Part shown: positions 10,055 through 18,223 of the stretch, piece by piece
Position numbering within the stretch: the first letter of the stretch is position 1
How the letters are laid out: each line of letters opens with the position of its first letter
Assembly: GCA_024398475.1 (NCBI GenBank)
Contig: JAKSJB010000023.1
Location: 1 to 34,591, forward strand
Direction: 5' to 3'
Length of the DNA stretch: 34,591 nt
From: Bacteroidaceae bacterium
GTDB taxonomy: Bacteria; Bacteroidota; Bacteroidia; Bacteroidales; Bacteroidaceae
Notes under the pieces: model-generated
Database searches by the model: none
What the model was told of the DNA's origin: nothing
Seen by the model: the letters and a program-made list of their open reading frames with translations, nothing else
Program-made: the position numbers and the translations under genes

Positions 10055-10261
10055 CTGGACCTCTGTTGTAGGTCTGCTGATTCTTTGCTCTTCCTCCGCA
10101 CCAAAGTCGAACCAAACTCGATGCAAATTCGAACTGATTCTGCTATTTTATCGAGTTTGGTTCGAGTTTGGTTCGAATTTGCTTCGAGTTTGCAACGGAC
10201 TTACAGAGGAGGTACTGCGGACTTACAGCGGAGGTAGAACTGACTTGTTGTAGTGGTACTG
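10055..10261. repeat. Mirrored array of 11-bp and 22-bp repeats upstream of the RAYT gene
   Basis: The right half has four tandem 11-bp units (10151-10194; consensus TCGAGTTTGGT). They are followed by three tandem 22-bp units (10196-10217, 10218-10239, 10240-10261), each starting C[G/T]GACTT and holding GGAGGTA or a variant. The left half carries about three of the same 11-bp units in the opposite orientation (10101-10133) and one inverted, degenerate 22-bp unit (10055-10076, 16 of 22 matches to the first type). The 15-base arm 10107-10121 is a perfect reverse complement of 10151-10165, and 10123-10134 is a perfect reverse complement of 10171-10182. The 22-bp period is twice the 11-bp period. 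The array fills most of the space between the XRE promoter and the RAYT gene, the rest of which (9925-10054, 10262-10395) shows no gene I trust. Confidence 0.8.
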
Positions 10262-10395
10262 TTGATGACAGGGTAGGTATTTAAACTTAATGCAAAACTG
10301 CTGCTCATTGGATTATTCTTTGGAACGGGGCTAAATAAAGGGCATTTGGAACTCTTTTTGTTGATAAGGAATCGTGTGTTTTATGGGATTTTTAC

Positions 10396-10403
10396 TACTT
10401 TTG
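10396..10403 (+). promoter_or_regulatory. Putative -7 box for the RAYT gene
   Basis: TACTTTTG fits TAnnTTTG and lies 27 bp before the transposase ATG. No TTG at the ideal 19-21 bp spacing was found upstream, so the call rests on the -7 box and its placement. Confidence 0.45.
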
Positions 10404-10430
10404 CATCAAATATAATCATTTGTATTACTT

Positions 10431-11705
10431 ATGGCTGATAATAAGGCGAAATACATGGAGGGTGTAGGGTGGCGGTGCGATACTGATACCGACCGTCATC
10501 ATAGGGAGAGTCTTTGGGACTACAAGGGGCGTGCTATCTATCACATTACTCTTGCTACTGAAGGGCGGCAACCAATATTCGGAACTCTTACGGGGAATAG
10601 CGCGGAGGAGGCTTTTGTGGTCTATAGCCGCCTCGGGGAGTATGTGGATAGGACTTTACGAGGGTTGCCTGCTTTCTATGCAAGGAAGGGGGTGAGGATA
10701 ATGGTGATAGCTGTGAGGGTGATGCCTGATCATCTGCATGTGGTGATTCAGGTGCTGGAGCCGATGCCGAAGAGTATCGGGGAAGTGGTGCGCAGCTTTA
10801 AGAGTGCGTGTACATCGTGGTTTAAACGTGAGTATTTTTGCTCTGGCAATAATGCCAGAGAAGTGCAGGAACTGGATGGGGAGGTGAAGAGGCAAGGAGG
10901 GGAAGTGCGGGAGTATTTTTGCTCTGGCAATAATGCCAGAGGAGTGCAGGAACTGGATGGGGAAATGGACAGGCAAACCAGGGAAGTGCAAGAACTGGAG
11001 GGGAGGCTTGTGCAGTTCTGCCGCATTTTTGCGACTTGTGGGAGTATTTGGGAGTATATGCCTGCTGGTTATCATGAGCGTATTCTTCATTGTGACGGGC
11101 AACTTGACCGCATGATACGCTACGTAAAGGACAATCCTCGCCGCTTGTGGCTGAAACGTCACAATCCTCAACTTTTCAGACTTCGTAACGACTTGCTTTG
11201 GGTGTTCACAGATGTGGATGGCTGCAGTCGCACTTGGAAGTTCAGGGCGCTTGGCAATATGTTTCTGCTGGATTTTCCTCAGAAGCAGCATATTCAGTGC
11301 TCAAGGTCTGTTACTGCCAAGGAACTGGAACTGAAATACCAAATGTGGTTAAGCAATGCGCTGCATGGAATGGTGAGTATTGCTTCTGCCATCAGTGAGG
11401 GGGAGAAGATTGTGGTAAAACGATTACGCGATGCGGGAATGCCGCTGATAGTGATGCTGAAAGACGGTTATCCTCCTGCGGGTTCTATCCACGAACGCTA
11501 CTTCAAGCCTGGGGGCGTGTATTTCGATGCTTGTGCGGCGGGGCGGCTGTTGCTGATTGAACCATATTGTGAGGTGCTGGATGATCCGATTATTGAGGAG
11601 ACTGTATTAAGAAAGAGTCCCATGGTATCGCGTGGGTCGATGCGCTACCATTTTCTGGCATTGAATAAGGTAGGGGAGTTGATGTGCGGCGACTCTCTTT
11701 CTTAA
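10431..11705 (+). CDS. REP-associated tyrosine transposase (RAYT, Y1/HUH family)
   Basis: The product has 424 residues. Y1_Tnp landmarks are YHITLAT near the N terminus, the HUH-type pair His101-Leu-His103 in MPDHLHVVI, and Tyr231 in YVKDNPRR as candidate nucleophile. RAYTs are domesticated relatives of IS200/IS605 transposases that cut single-stranded DNA at REP hairpins. They are usually single-copy genes flanked by their REP elements. The C-terminal 180 or so residues form an extra domain I cannot name. An insertion between the HUH and Tyr motifs (residues 134-187) is two 27-residue tandem repeats starting EYFCSGNNAR, followed by a partial third (EVQELEG). Each has a DNA hairpin inside. 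The upstream repeat array supports a REP/RAYT relationship. No terminal repeats of a normal insertion sequence were seen. Confidence 0.85.
   Translation: MADNKAKYMEGVGWRCDTDTDRHHRESLWDYKGRAIYHITLATEGRQPIFGTLTGNSAEEAFVVYSRLGEYVDRTLRGLPAFYARKGVRIMVIAVRVMPDHLHVVIQVLEPMPKSIGEVVRSFKSACTSWFKREYFCSGNNAREVQELDGEVKRQGGEVREYFCSGNNARGVQELDGEMDRQTREVQELEGRLVQFCRIFATCGSIWEYMPAGYHERILHCDGQLDRMIRYVKDNPRRLWLKRHNPQLFRLRNDLLWVFTDVDGCSRTWKFRALGNMFLLDFPQKQHIQCSRSVTAKELELKYQMWLSNALHGMVSIASAISEGEKIVVKRLRDAGMPLIVMLKDGYPPAGSIHERYFKPGGVYFDACAAGRLLLIEPYCEVLDDPIIEETVLRKSPMVSRGSMRYHFLALNKVGELMCGDSLS
10830..10991 (+). repeat. 81-bp tandem duplication with internal hairpins inside the RAYT gene
   Basis: Copies span 10830-10910 and 10911-10991, each 27 codons, so the frame is kept. 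Each contains CTCTGGCAATAATGCCAGAG (10841-10860 and 10922-10941), an 8-bp perfect stem with a 4-base loop. The hairpin is translated as CSGNNAR. A partial third unit (GAAGTGCAAGAACTGGA) follows. Confidence 0.88.
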
Positions 11706-11752
11706 AAATAAAAATATGTTGGAAATGTTGTGCTTGGTAATGATTTATTTCA

Positions 11753-11760
11753 TAACTTTG
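11753..11760 (+). promoter_or_regulatory. -7 box of uvrA
   Basis: TAACTTTG fits TAnnTTTG. It ends only 8 bases before the ATG at 11769, so the transcript would have almost no leader. Upstream TTG triplets occur at 11728-11730 and 11734-11736 (22- and 16-bp spacers), neither ideal. Confidence 0.55.
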
Positions 11761-11768
11761 CACGGATT

Positions 11769-14582
11769 ATGAGTAACGGCGACTTTATTAGGATAAAAGG
11801 TGCGAGGGTTAATAACCTGAAGAACGTGGATGTGGATATTCCGCGTGGAAAACTTGTGGTGATTACCGGTGTGAGTGGCAGCGGCAAGTCTTCTCTTGCT
11901 TTTGATACTCTTTATGCTGAGGGTCAGCGCCGTTATGTGGAGAGTCTGAGCACGTATGCCCGTCAGTTTATGGGGCGTATGGGTAAGCCTGAATGTGACT
12001 TTATCGAGGGTATTCCTCCTGCCATTGCTATTGAACAGAAGGTGATAAGCCGCAATCCTCGCAGTACCGTGGGTACTTCTACTGAGATTTATGATTACCT
12101 GAGGATGCTCTTTGCCCGTGTGGGACATACTTTTTCGCCTATCAGCGGAAAGGAGGTGAAGAAGGATTCAACGGAGGATGTGGTGGAGTACATGAAGTCT
12201 CTGCCCGACGGTACGCGGTTCATGGTTCTCTGTCCGCTGATTTGCCGAAACGGACGCAGCGAGGAGGAACAACTGTCGGTTTATGCGCAGCAGGGTCTGA
12301 ACCGTACGGAAGTGATTGACGGCAGGACGCACATCGTGATTGCTCGTATCGTGAGCCATGACGACAAAAGTACTGTCACGCATCTTGTGGATTCGTGTGA
12401 AACGGCTATCTATGAGGGTGGGGGTAATTGTGTGATAAGGACTTTCCCTAAGGATGGGGAGGGTGTGATTACCCGGTTTTCGCTTGCCTTTGAGGCTGAC
12501 GGTATGACTTTCGAGGAACCTACCGAACACATGTTTTCGTTCAATTCTCCTGTCGGTGCCTGTCCGGAGTGTGAGGGTTTCGGCAAGACGATGGGTATTG
12601 ACGAATCGTTGGTGATACCGAATCAGGAACTGAGTGTTTTCGGTGATGCGGTGCTGTGTTGGCGTGGCGAGAAGATGAGTGCATGGAAGGATGCTTTCTG
12701 TCAAATTGCGGCTTCGCATGATTTTCCTATTTTTGCTCCTTATTATCAGTTGACTCAGCAGCAGAAGGATTTTCTGTGGCATGGTGATGACGGTGTGCCT
12801 GACAATGTTTGTATTGACAGGTTCTTCGACATGCTCCGTGAAAATCAGTACAAGATTCAGTATAGGGTGATGCTGTCGCGCTATCGTGGCAAGACGGTCT
12901 GTCCTGTATGTCACGGTACGCGGTTGAAGAAGGAGGCTGACTATGTCAGGGTGGGGGGCAAGTGTATATCTGAATTGGTGGAAATGCCTATTGGTGATGT
13001 CAGGAACTTTTTTGAGCATCTGCAACTCGATGAACATGATGCGCATATTGCTCAGCGTCTGCTTGTGGAGATTAACAACCGTCTCCAGTTCCTTATTGAC
13101 GTGGGTCTTTCCTATCTTACCCTGAACCGCCTGTCGAATTCTCTTTCCGGCGGTGAGAGTCAGAGAATCAATCTTGCTACGAGTCTGGGCAGCAGTCTCG
13201 TGGGTTCGCTTTATATTCTTGATGAACCGAGCATCGGTCTGCACAGTCGTGACACTCAGCAACTGATTCATGTGCTGAAGGAGTTGCGCGACATCGGTAA
13301 CACGGTGGTGGTTGTGGAGCACGATGAGGAGATTATGCGTGCTGCCGACTATATTATTGACATCGGTCCTGATGCCGGAAGGTTGGGCGGTAATGTCGTG
13401 TGGTCGGGTGCCTTGTCAGATGCTGATGCTGATACGGCTCATTCCCATACCTTGGATTTCCTTACTCATAGGGATGTGATTCCTGTACCGGTGCAGCGTC
13501 GCTTGTGGAATAACTACATATTGATAAAGTGTGCGCGTGAAAACAACCTGAAGGGGATTGATGTGAAGATTCCGCTGAACGTGATGACTGTGGTGACGGG
13601 TGTGAGCGGAAGTGGAAAGTCTACTCTCGTGCGCGACATTTTCTATAATGCCATGATGCGTCAGATGGATCGTCCGGGTGAACGTCCGGGACAGTTCCTC
13701 GGTCTTGAGGGTGACGTGGACCTTGTGAAGAATATTGAGTTTGTGGATCAGAATCCTATCGGTACTTCTTCCCGCAGCAATCCTGTCACTTATATCGGTG
13801 CATACGATGACATCAGAAAACTGATGGCTAATCAGCAACTGTCGAAGCAGTTGGGTATGACTCCTCAGTTCTTTTCCTTCAATACTGACGGTGGTCGATG
13901 TGATGAGTGCAAGGGTGAGGGTACGGTGACGGTGGAGATGCAGTTCATGAATGACCTCGTGCTTACTTGTGAGTCCTGTCATGGCAAGCGTTTCAAGCAG
14001 GATGTGCTTGATGTGAGGTTCCGTGACAAGGATATTCACGACATTCTCAACATGACCGTAAATATTGCTATTGAGTTCTTCGGCGGTGAGGCGGAGGTGG
14101 GTAAACGGAATTCTGCAAACAAGTCTTCTGATGTGCTTGACGGGCGTCTGTGCCGCAGTATCGTGAAGAAACTGAAACCTTTGCAGGATGTGGGTCTGGG
14201 CTATATAAAACTGGGACAGAGTTCTTCTACTCTTTCCGGCGGCGAGAATCAGCGTGTGAAACTGGCTTATTATCTTGCCAAGAGTATTGCGGGCAAGGAA
14301 AGTGGTGCTATGTATATTTTTGATGAGCCTACGACCGGTCTTCATTTCCATGACATAAAGAAACTTCTGGCTGCTTTCAATGCTCTCATTGCCTGTGGAC
14401 ATACCGTACTGATTATTGAGCATAACATGGAGATAGTCAAGTGTGCGGATAATGTCATTGACTTGGGTCCTGAAGGTGGACAGGGTGGTGGGTATCTCGT
14501 GTGTGAAGGTACTCCGGAGGTAATTGCTGACTGCAGGGACAGTTACACGGGGAAGGCCTTGCGTCCGTATGTTGACTTATAA
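11769..14582 (+). CDS. uvrA: UvrA, excinuclease ABC subunit A
   Basis: UvrA is the ATPase that finds DNA damage and loads UvrB in nucleotide-excision repair. The product has 937 residues from the ATG at 11769. A GTG at 11730 would add 13 residues but lies upstream of the -7 box, so I reject it. Two ABC modules are present: Walker A GVSGSGKS at 34-41 and again near 611-618, with signatures LSGGESQR and LSGGENQR. Zinc-finger cysteines appear as CPEC...CPVC in the first half and CDEC...CESC in the second. Length and all motifs are normal for the family. A terminator follows directly. Bacteroidales genomes can carry more than one uvrA, and this window does not show whether this is the only one. 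Confidence 0.97.
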   Translation: MSNGDFIRIKGARVNNLKNVDVDIPRGKLVVITGVSGSGKSSLAFDTLYAEGQRRYVESLSTYARQFMGRMGKPECDFIEGIPPAIAIEQKVISRNPRSTVGTSTEIYDYLRMLFARVGHTFSPISGKEVKKDSTEDVVEYMKSLPDGTRFMVLCPLICRNGRSEEEQLSVYAQQGLNRTEVIDGRTHIVIARIVSHDDKSTVTHLVDSCETAIYEGGGNCVIRTFPKDGEGVITRFSLAFEADGMTFEEPTEHMFSFNSPVGACPECEGFGKTMGIDESLVIPNQELSVFGDAVLCWRGEKMSAWKDAFCQIAASHDFPIFAPYYQLTQQQKDFLWHGDDGVPDNVCIDRFFDMLRENQYKIQYRVMLSRYRGKTVCPVCHGTRLKKEADYVRVGGKCISELVEMPIGDVRNFFEHLQLDEHDAHIAQRLLVEINNRLQFLIDVGLSYLTLNRLSNSLSGGESQRINLATSLGSSLVGSLYILDEPSIGLHSRDTQQLIHVLKELRDIGNTVVVVEHDEEIMRAADYIIDIGPDAGRLGGNVVWSGALSDADADTAHSHTLDFLTHRDVIPVPVQRRLWNNYILIKCARENNLKGIDVKIPLNVMTVVTGVSGSGKSTLVRDIFYNAMMRQMDRPGERPGQFLGLEGDVDLVKNIEFVDQNPIGTSSRSNPVTYIGAYDDIRKLMANQQLSKQLGMTPQFFSFNTDGGRCDECKGEGTVTVEMQFMNDLVLTCESCHGKRFKQDVLDVRFRDKDIHDILNMTVNIAIEFFGGEAEVGKRNSANKSSDVLDGRLCRSIVKKLKPLQDVGLGYIKLGQSSSTLSGGENQRVKLAYYLAKSIAGKESGAMYIFDEPTTGLHFHDIKKLLAAFNALIACGHTVLIIEHNMEIVKCADNVIDLGPEGGQGGGYLVCEGTPEVIADCRDSYTGKALRPYVDL

Positions 14583-14587
14583 AAAAA

Positions 14588-14618
14588 CAACCATTAACCT
14601 AATGCTGGCTAATGGTTG
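14588..14618 (+). terminator. Terminator hairpin between uvrA and the converging operon
   Basis: A 9-bp perfect stem, CAACCATTA (14588-14596) with TAATGGTTG (14610-14618), starts 6 bases after the uvrA stop. A loose T-rich tract follows (CTTATCTTTTT). It may serve both the uvrA transcript and the converging transcript. Confidence 0.65.
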
Positions 14619-14677
14619 CTTATCTTTTTCCGGGAGGTCTGGAGTTTTAGGAAGTTAAATGGAGTTAAGCATTTTTC

Positions 14678-15226
14678 TTATTCCGTCCAAGTGATAGGAA
14701 TATTCTTCCAAAGTACAGTCTGGTGTCGTCCGCCGTCAATGTAGATATACATGTTGTAGGCCTGGATGGCGGTGGCGGTGACAGGTACGTCCTTTATTTC
14801 AACACCGCCTTCTCCCTGGGTGTTGATAACCATAGGTACTCCTTCTGGCATCTCGAACTTCTTTTCTACGTCAGCATATGGCTTGTAGGTCTTGCCGTCG
14901 ATGACTGCGTATGTCTGGTTGAGTGTTCCGCCCAGTCCTACGAAACCGTATCTCAGGGGTACGATGGCTTCGGCGTTGATGACGAGGTATACCTTGCCGA
15001 AGTTGTTGCTGGTCTTTACGCCTACAGCCTTGATGCTGTCGATGCGCCACTGGTCCTTGAATGGGTTGACGCCGACGAGTGCAGAGTTGATGGTTTCGTT
15101 GACTGCTGACTTGGCTGTCTTTGTGAGTGTCTTGGCGGCTTTCTTCGCGAGATTTCCGAGATTGAACTGCGCATCAGCCGTTGTGAACATCGCCATTGCG
15201 ATTAATGCCAATAATAATTTTTTCAT
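14678..15226 (-). CDS. Small secreted protein of unknown function
   Basis: The product has 182 residues. Residues 1-19 are a signal peptide (MKKLLLALIAMAMFTTADA), followed by a short basic, Ala/Lys/Thr-rich amphipathic segment (LAKKAAKTLTKTAKSAV). A beta-rich domain then contains GKVYLVINAEAIVPLRYGFV, TYKPYADVEKKF and NIPITW near the end. I recognise no family. It is the last gene of the rpe-to-glmM series, 69 bp after glmM, so co-transcription is likely but a separate promoter is possible. A periplasmic or surface location is inferred from the signal peptide. Confidence 0.75.
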   Translation of the reverse strand: MKKLLLALIAMAMFTTADAQFNLGNLAKKAAKTLTKTAKSAVNETINSALVGVNPFKDQWRIDSIKAVGVKTSNNFGKVYLVINAEAIVPLRYGFVGLGGTLNQTYAVIDGKTYKPYADVEKKFEMPEGVPMVINTQGEGGVEIKDVPVTATAIQAYNMYIYIDGGRHQTVLWKNIPITWTE

Positions 15227-15295
15227 AAGTCTTGTGGTTTCCTTAAATATTTGAGTTGGTATGTTCTCTTCATGCTTCTTGGTCTTGACCTATTC

Positions 15296-16690
15296 CTATT
15301 TCATGGAATAGACTACATCCATGATGCGCTTGCCTATTTCGTCGGCATCCTGTATTGTTGATGCTTCGCTGTATACGCGGATGATTGGTTCTGTGTTGGA
15401 CTTGCGAAGGTGTACCCACTTGTCCTCAAAATCTATCTTGACTCCGTCGATGTCATTGACCTGCACGTGTGGGTCGCCGCTGAACATTTCCTTAACCTTG
15501 GCGAGTATTGCGTCAACATCGGTAGATGGGTCGAGGTCGATGCGGTTCTTTGCAATCTGATATTCAGGATATGAGGCTCTGAGTTGACTTGCTGTGCATC
15601 CCTTGTGTGCAAGGTGTGAAAGGAATAATGCTATTCCTACGAGTGCATCTCGTCCGTAGTGGGCCTGCGGATAGATAACTCCGCCGTTTCCTTCTCCTCC
15701 GATGATGGCGTTGGTTTCCTTCATCTTGGTTACTACATTGACTTCTCCTACGGCTGCTGCATTGTATTCAAGGCCGTATTTCGTTGTTACGTCGCGCAGG
15801 GCGCGTGTTGATGAGAGATTGCTGACGGTATTGCCCGGTGTCTTGCTGAGCACATAGTCGGCTACGGTTACGAGTGTGTATTCTTCTCCGTACATGGATC
15901 CGTCTTCGCAGATCATGGCAAGGCGGTCAACGTCGGGGTCGACTACGAATGCTACGTCATGGTCTCCATGCTTCATCAGTTCCATGATGTCGCCGAGATT
16001 CTTTTCAAGTGGCTCGGGGTTGTGCTGGAAGTCACCTGTAGGTTCGGAGTATAGCGGTGTGATTGTTTCTACACCGAGTTGCTTCAGCAACATTGGGAGT
16101 ATTATGCCTCCTACTGAGTTGACTGAATCGAATGCAACCCTGAACTGGGCGTCCTTGATGGCTTCAACGTCAACAAGCGGCAGGTTCAGTACCATGTCGA
16201 TATGGCGTTGGTTGTATGTGTCGTTTTCTGTGTATTTGCCAAGTCTGTCAACTTCTGCATAGTCGAAATCTTCCTGTTCTGCAATTGTGAGTACTTGGTT
16301 GCCTTCTACTGCATTGAGGAATTCTCCTCTGTGATTGAGCAACTTAAGCGCGTTCCAATGACGTGGATTGTGGCTGGCTGTAATGATGATACCGCCGCAT
16401 GCTCCTTCCATGACTACTGCGATTTCAGTTGTCGGTGTTGATGCAAGTCCGATATTGACTACATCAAATCCCATTCCCATCAGTGTTCCGCAGACGACAT
16501 TCTTTACCATTTCACCTGAAATGCGTGCATCACGGCCAACTACAATCTTATTGCTTGTGACGTTTGTGGTGCGACGTATGAGTGTTGCGTATGCAGATGT
16601 GAATTTCACAATGTCCAAAGGATTCAGACCTTCTCCTACTGATCCTCCAATAGTTCCTCTGATTCCAGAAATAGATTTAATTAAACTCAT
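15296..16690 (-). CDS. glmM: Phosphoglucosamine mutase
   Basis: The product has 464 residues of the alpha-D-phosphohexomutase superfamily. GlmM converts glucosamine-6-phosphate to glucosamine-1-phosphate, feeding UDP-GlcNAc, peptidoglycan and LPS synthesis. The active-site serine loop is TASHNP (Ser106), the metal-binding loop is DPDVDR, the sugar-specificity loop is GGEGNGG, and a C-terminal phosphate-binding RKSNTEPIIRVY is present. The sugar loop is not the classic GEQSGH of proteobacterial GlmM, so phosphomannomutase or phosphoglucomutase activity cannot be excluded. The Bacteroidetes proteins of this type are usually annotated GlmM. It lies 47 bp after the DUF4827-like gene in an apparent operon with rpe. 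Confidence 0.9.
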   Translation of the reverse strand: MSLIKSISGIRGTIGGSVGEGLNPLDIVKFTSAYATLIRRTTNVTSNKIVVGRDARISGEMVKNVVCGTLMGMGFDVVNIGLASTPTTEIAVVMEGACGGIIITASHNPRHWNALKLLNHRGEFLNAVEGNQVLTIAEQEDFDYAEVDRLGKYTENDTYNQRHIDMVLNLPLVDVEAIKDAQFRVAFDSVNSVGGIILPMLLKQLGVETITPLYSEPTGDFQHNPEPLEKNLGDIMELMKHGDHDVAFVVDPDVDRLAMICEDGSMYGEEYTLVTVADYVLSKTPGNTVSNLSSTRALRDVTTKYGLEYNAAAVGEVNVVTKMKETNAIIGGEGNGGVIYPQAHYGRDALVGIALFLSHLAHKGCTASQLRASYPEYQIAKNRIDLDPSTDVDAILAKVKEMFSGDPHVQVNDIDGVKIDFEDKWVHLRKSNTEPIIRVYSEASTIQDADEIGKRIMDVVYSMK

Positions 16691-16737
16691 ACTGTGATTA
16701 TTACTAAAAGACTAAATTTATATTTAAGATGTATTGA

Positions 16738-17403
16738 TTAGATTCCCAGTTGATAACTGATTTCATAATACATTGGCAATACGCTTCCGGAAGCGGTAAG
16801 TGTGCCGGAAGAGTGTGGTATGATAAGGCGTATCCTTGCCTTACGGCCTTCTGCACGTGTGAGACGGATGTAGTCAAGTGGCTTCAGCCAGCCTGTAGGT
16901 ACGGTTGAACCATAGGTTGACATCATCTGTCCTTCTGTGAATGATGCTGTGTATGACCGACTTCTATGTGTGTATTTACAGGTCATCTTGTCTACGATGC
17001 TTGTAAGGTTGACGTTGCTTGCACATACATAGTCGTTCTTTATGTCGTATTCCATGAACTTGCACAGAATGCCTTTCGAGATGGTGCTGTCGGTTGATTG
17101 TTCCTTTGCCATCTCTATCATCGTCTTGCCTTCTCCCTTTGATACAATCTGCATGTAGATGCCGTCTTCCTGGAACAAAACGAATTCGTTGCGTGCCGTG
17201 TCGGTGATGCTGTCGTTGGCATAGAATTCTTCTTCGCTGATTACCTTTATCGGTCCGCAGTATTCATTGTCCTTGATAAAGCGGCTGATTGCTGACTTCT
17301 CTTTTTCCTTCATGTCTGCGTATGTGTCTTCGTCATCGCAGCCTGAAAGCAACAGGGTTGATAGTGTGGCAAATATACCTATTATATATAGTAGTTTTTT
17401 CAT
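16738..17403 (-). CDS. DUF4827-like lipoprotein
   Basis: The product has 221 residues with a lipoprotein signal (lipobox LSGC, Cys22). After an acidic linker (DDEDTYADMKEKEK) comes a beta-rich domain, with SRFIKDN near its start and a closing segment with ARIRLIIPHSSG and PMYYEISYQL. This matches DUF4827 proteins of Bacteroidales as I remember them, which resemble FKBP-type folds. No function is established. It is 22 bp after rpe and 47 bp before glmM, a neighbourhood I recall as recurrent in Bacteroidales. It is probably attached to the inner or outer membrane facing the periplasm. Confidence 0.8.
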   Translation of the reverse strand: MKKLLYIIGIFATLSTLLLSGCDDEDTYADMKEKEKSAISRFIKDNEYCGPIKVISEEEFYANDSITDTARNEFVLFQEDGIYMQIVSKGEGKTMIEMAKEQSTDSTISKGILCKFMEYDIKNDYVCASNVNLTSIVDKMTCKYTHRSRSYTASFTEGQMMSTYGSTVPTGWLKPLDYIRLTRAEGRKARIRLIIPHSSGTLTASGSVLPMYYEISYQLGI

Positions 17404-17425
17404 CTGACCGTGTGTAGTGATTGTG

Positions 17426-18070
17426 TTATAATGCCTTGAGGTCTCTTATCCTTGCTTTTGGATAGCGGTTGTCAAATATGAAACTGCCGGCTACAAGAAC
17501 GTCCACTCCTGCTTCTGCAAGTCGTGGGGCTGTCTCTGCATTGACTCCTCCGTCAACCTGAATGAGTGCCTTGGAACCTGTACGGTTGATAAGTTCCTTC
17601 AGCGCCTTGACCTTGTCGATGGAGTGTTCGATGAATTTCTGTCCTCCGAAACCTGGGTTGACTGTCATGAGCAGTACCATGTCCAAATCCTGAATTACGT
17701 CCTCAAGCATGCATACTGGAGTGGATGGGTTGAGGGTAACTGCCGCATTCATTCCGGATTCATGTATTTCTGATATGACGCGGTTGAGGTGTGGACATGC
17801 TTCGTAGTGTACGTTGGCGATTGCTACTTCCAACTTTGCCAATCTGCTGATGTACTTTTCTGGATTTACTGTCATGAGATGGACATCCAGGGGCTTTTGG
17901 GTTCTCTTGGCTATGGCTTCCAGTACTGGAAATCCAAAACTTATATTGGGAACGAATACACCGTCCATAATGTCGAGATGCAGCCAGTCGGCTTCGCTCT
18001 CATTTATCATTTCGATTTCTCTTGCTACATGACCGAAATTGGCGGCAAGAAATGATGGTGATACTATCAT
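17426..18070 (-). CDS. rpe: Ribulose-phosphate 3-epimerase
   Basis: Rpe interconverts ribulose-5-phosphate and xylulose-5-phosphate in the pentose-phosphate pathway. The product has 214 residues and is a TIM barrel. Motifs are SPSFLAANF at the N terminus, the metal ligands in LHLDIMDGVFVPN, DVHLMT, MTVNPGFGGQKF, and QVDGGVN with the catalytic Asp. I use the ATG at 18070: a longer frame from 18130 has no homology and spans the -7 box at 18100-18107. It is the first gene of the minus-strand operon with the DUF4827-like gene and glmM. Confidence 0.96.
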   Translation of the reverse strand: MIVSPSFLAANFGHVAREIEMINESEADWLHLDIMDGVFVPNISFGFPVLEAIAKRTQKPLDVHLMTVNPEKYISRLAKLEVAIANVHYEACPHLNRVISEIHESGMNAAVTLNPSTPVCMLEDVIQDLDMVLLMTVNPGFGGQKFIEHSIDKVKALKELINRTGSKALIQVDGGVNAETAPRLAEAGVDVLVAGSFIFDNRYPKARIRDLKAL

Positions 18071-18099
18071 TGCTCTGTTAGTTTTATATGTTAATGATG

Positions 18100-18107
18100 C
18101 AAAGTTA
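18100..18107 (-). promoter_or_regulatory. -7 box of the rpe operon
   Basis: The minus strand reads TAACTTTG (18107-18100), matching TAnnTTTG, 29 bp upstream of the rpe ATG. No good -33 TTG at ideal spacing is visible. With the box at 18183-18190 it forms a compact divergent promoter region. Confidence 0.55.
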
Positions 18108-18182
18108 ATAATAAATTCACAAATCGCCATGTGTTATTGACAATTATTTTAAGATATCAAACTACATTTCGTAAATATTTCA

Positions 18183-18190
18183 TATCTTTG
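18183..18190 (+). promoter_or_regulatory. -7 box of the DHH phosphoesterase gene
   Basis: TATCTTTG matches TAnnTTTG and lies 33 bp before the ATG at 18224. A TTTC at 18167-18170 is the nearest weak -33 candidate. Confidence 0.55.
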
Positions 18191-18223
18191 CACTAACTTA
18201 ATAATTGCGAATTATCAACTTTT

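Noticed and set aside
9898..10104. A 68-codon minus-strand frame with a possible membrane helix between the XRE gene and the RAYT gene
   Set aside because: Its 5' part overlaps the repeat array and its 3' end overlaps the XRE promoter boxes. The composition is odd and I recognise no family, so I treat it as a chance frame.
10431..11705. A complete insertion sequence around the transposase gene
   Set aside because: I found no IS-type terminal inverted repeats or target duplication. The protein fits a single-copy RAYT better than an active IS200/IS605 element.
11730..11768. GTG start giving uvrA 13 extra residues
   Set aside because: The extension spans the -7 promoter box and is not typical of UvrA N termini, so the ATG at 11769 is used.
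12168..13322. Long (384-codon) minus-strand frame within uvrA, and another of 335 codons at 13416-14423
   Set aside because: These are antisense shadows of uvrA, low in recognisable protein features. uvrA is complete with all its motifs.
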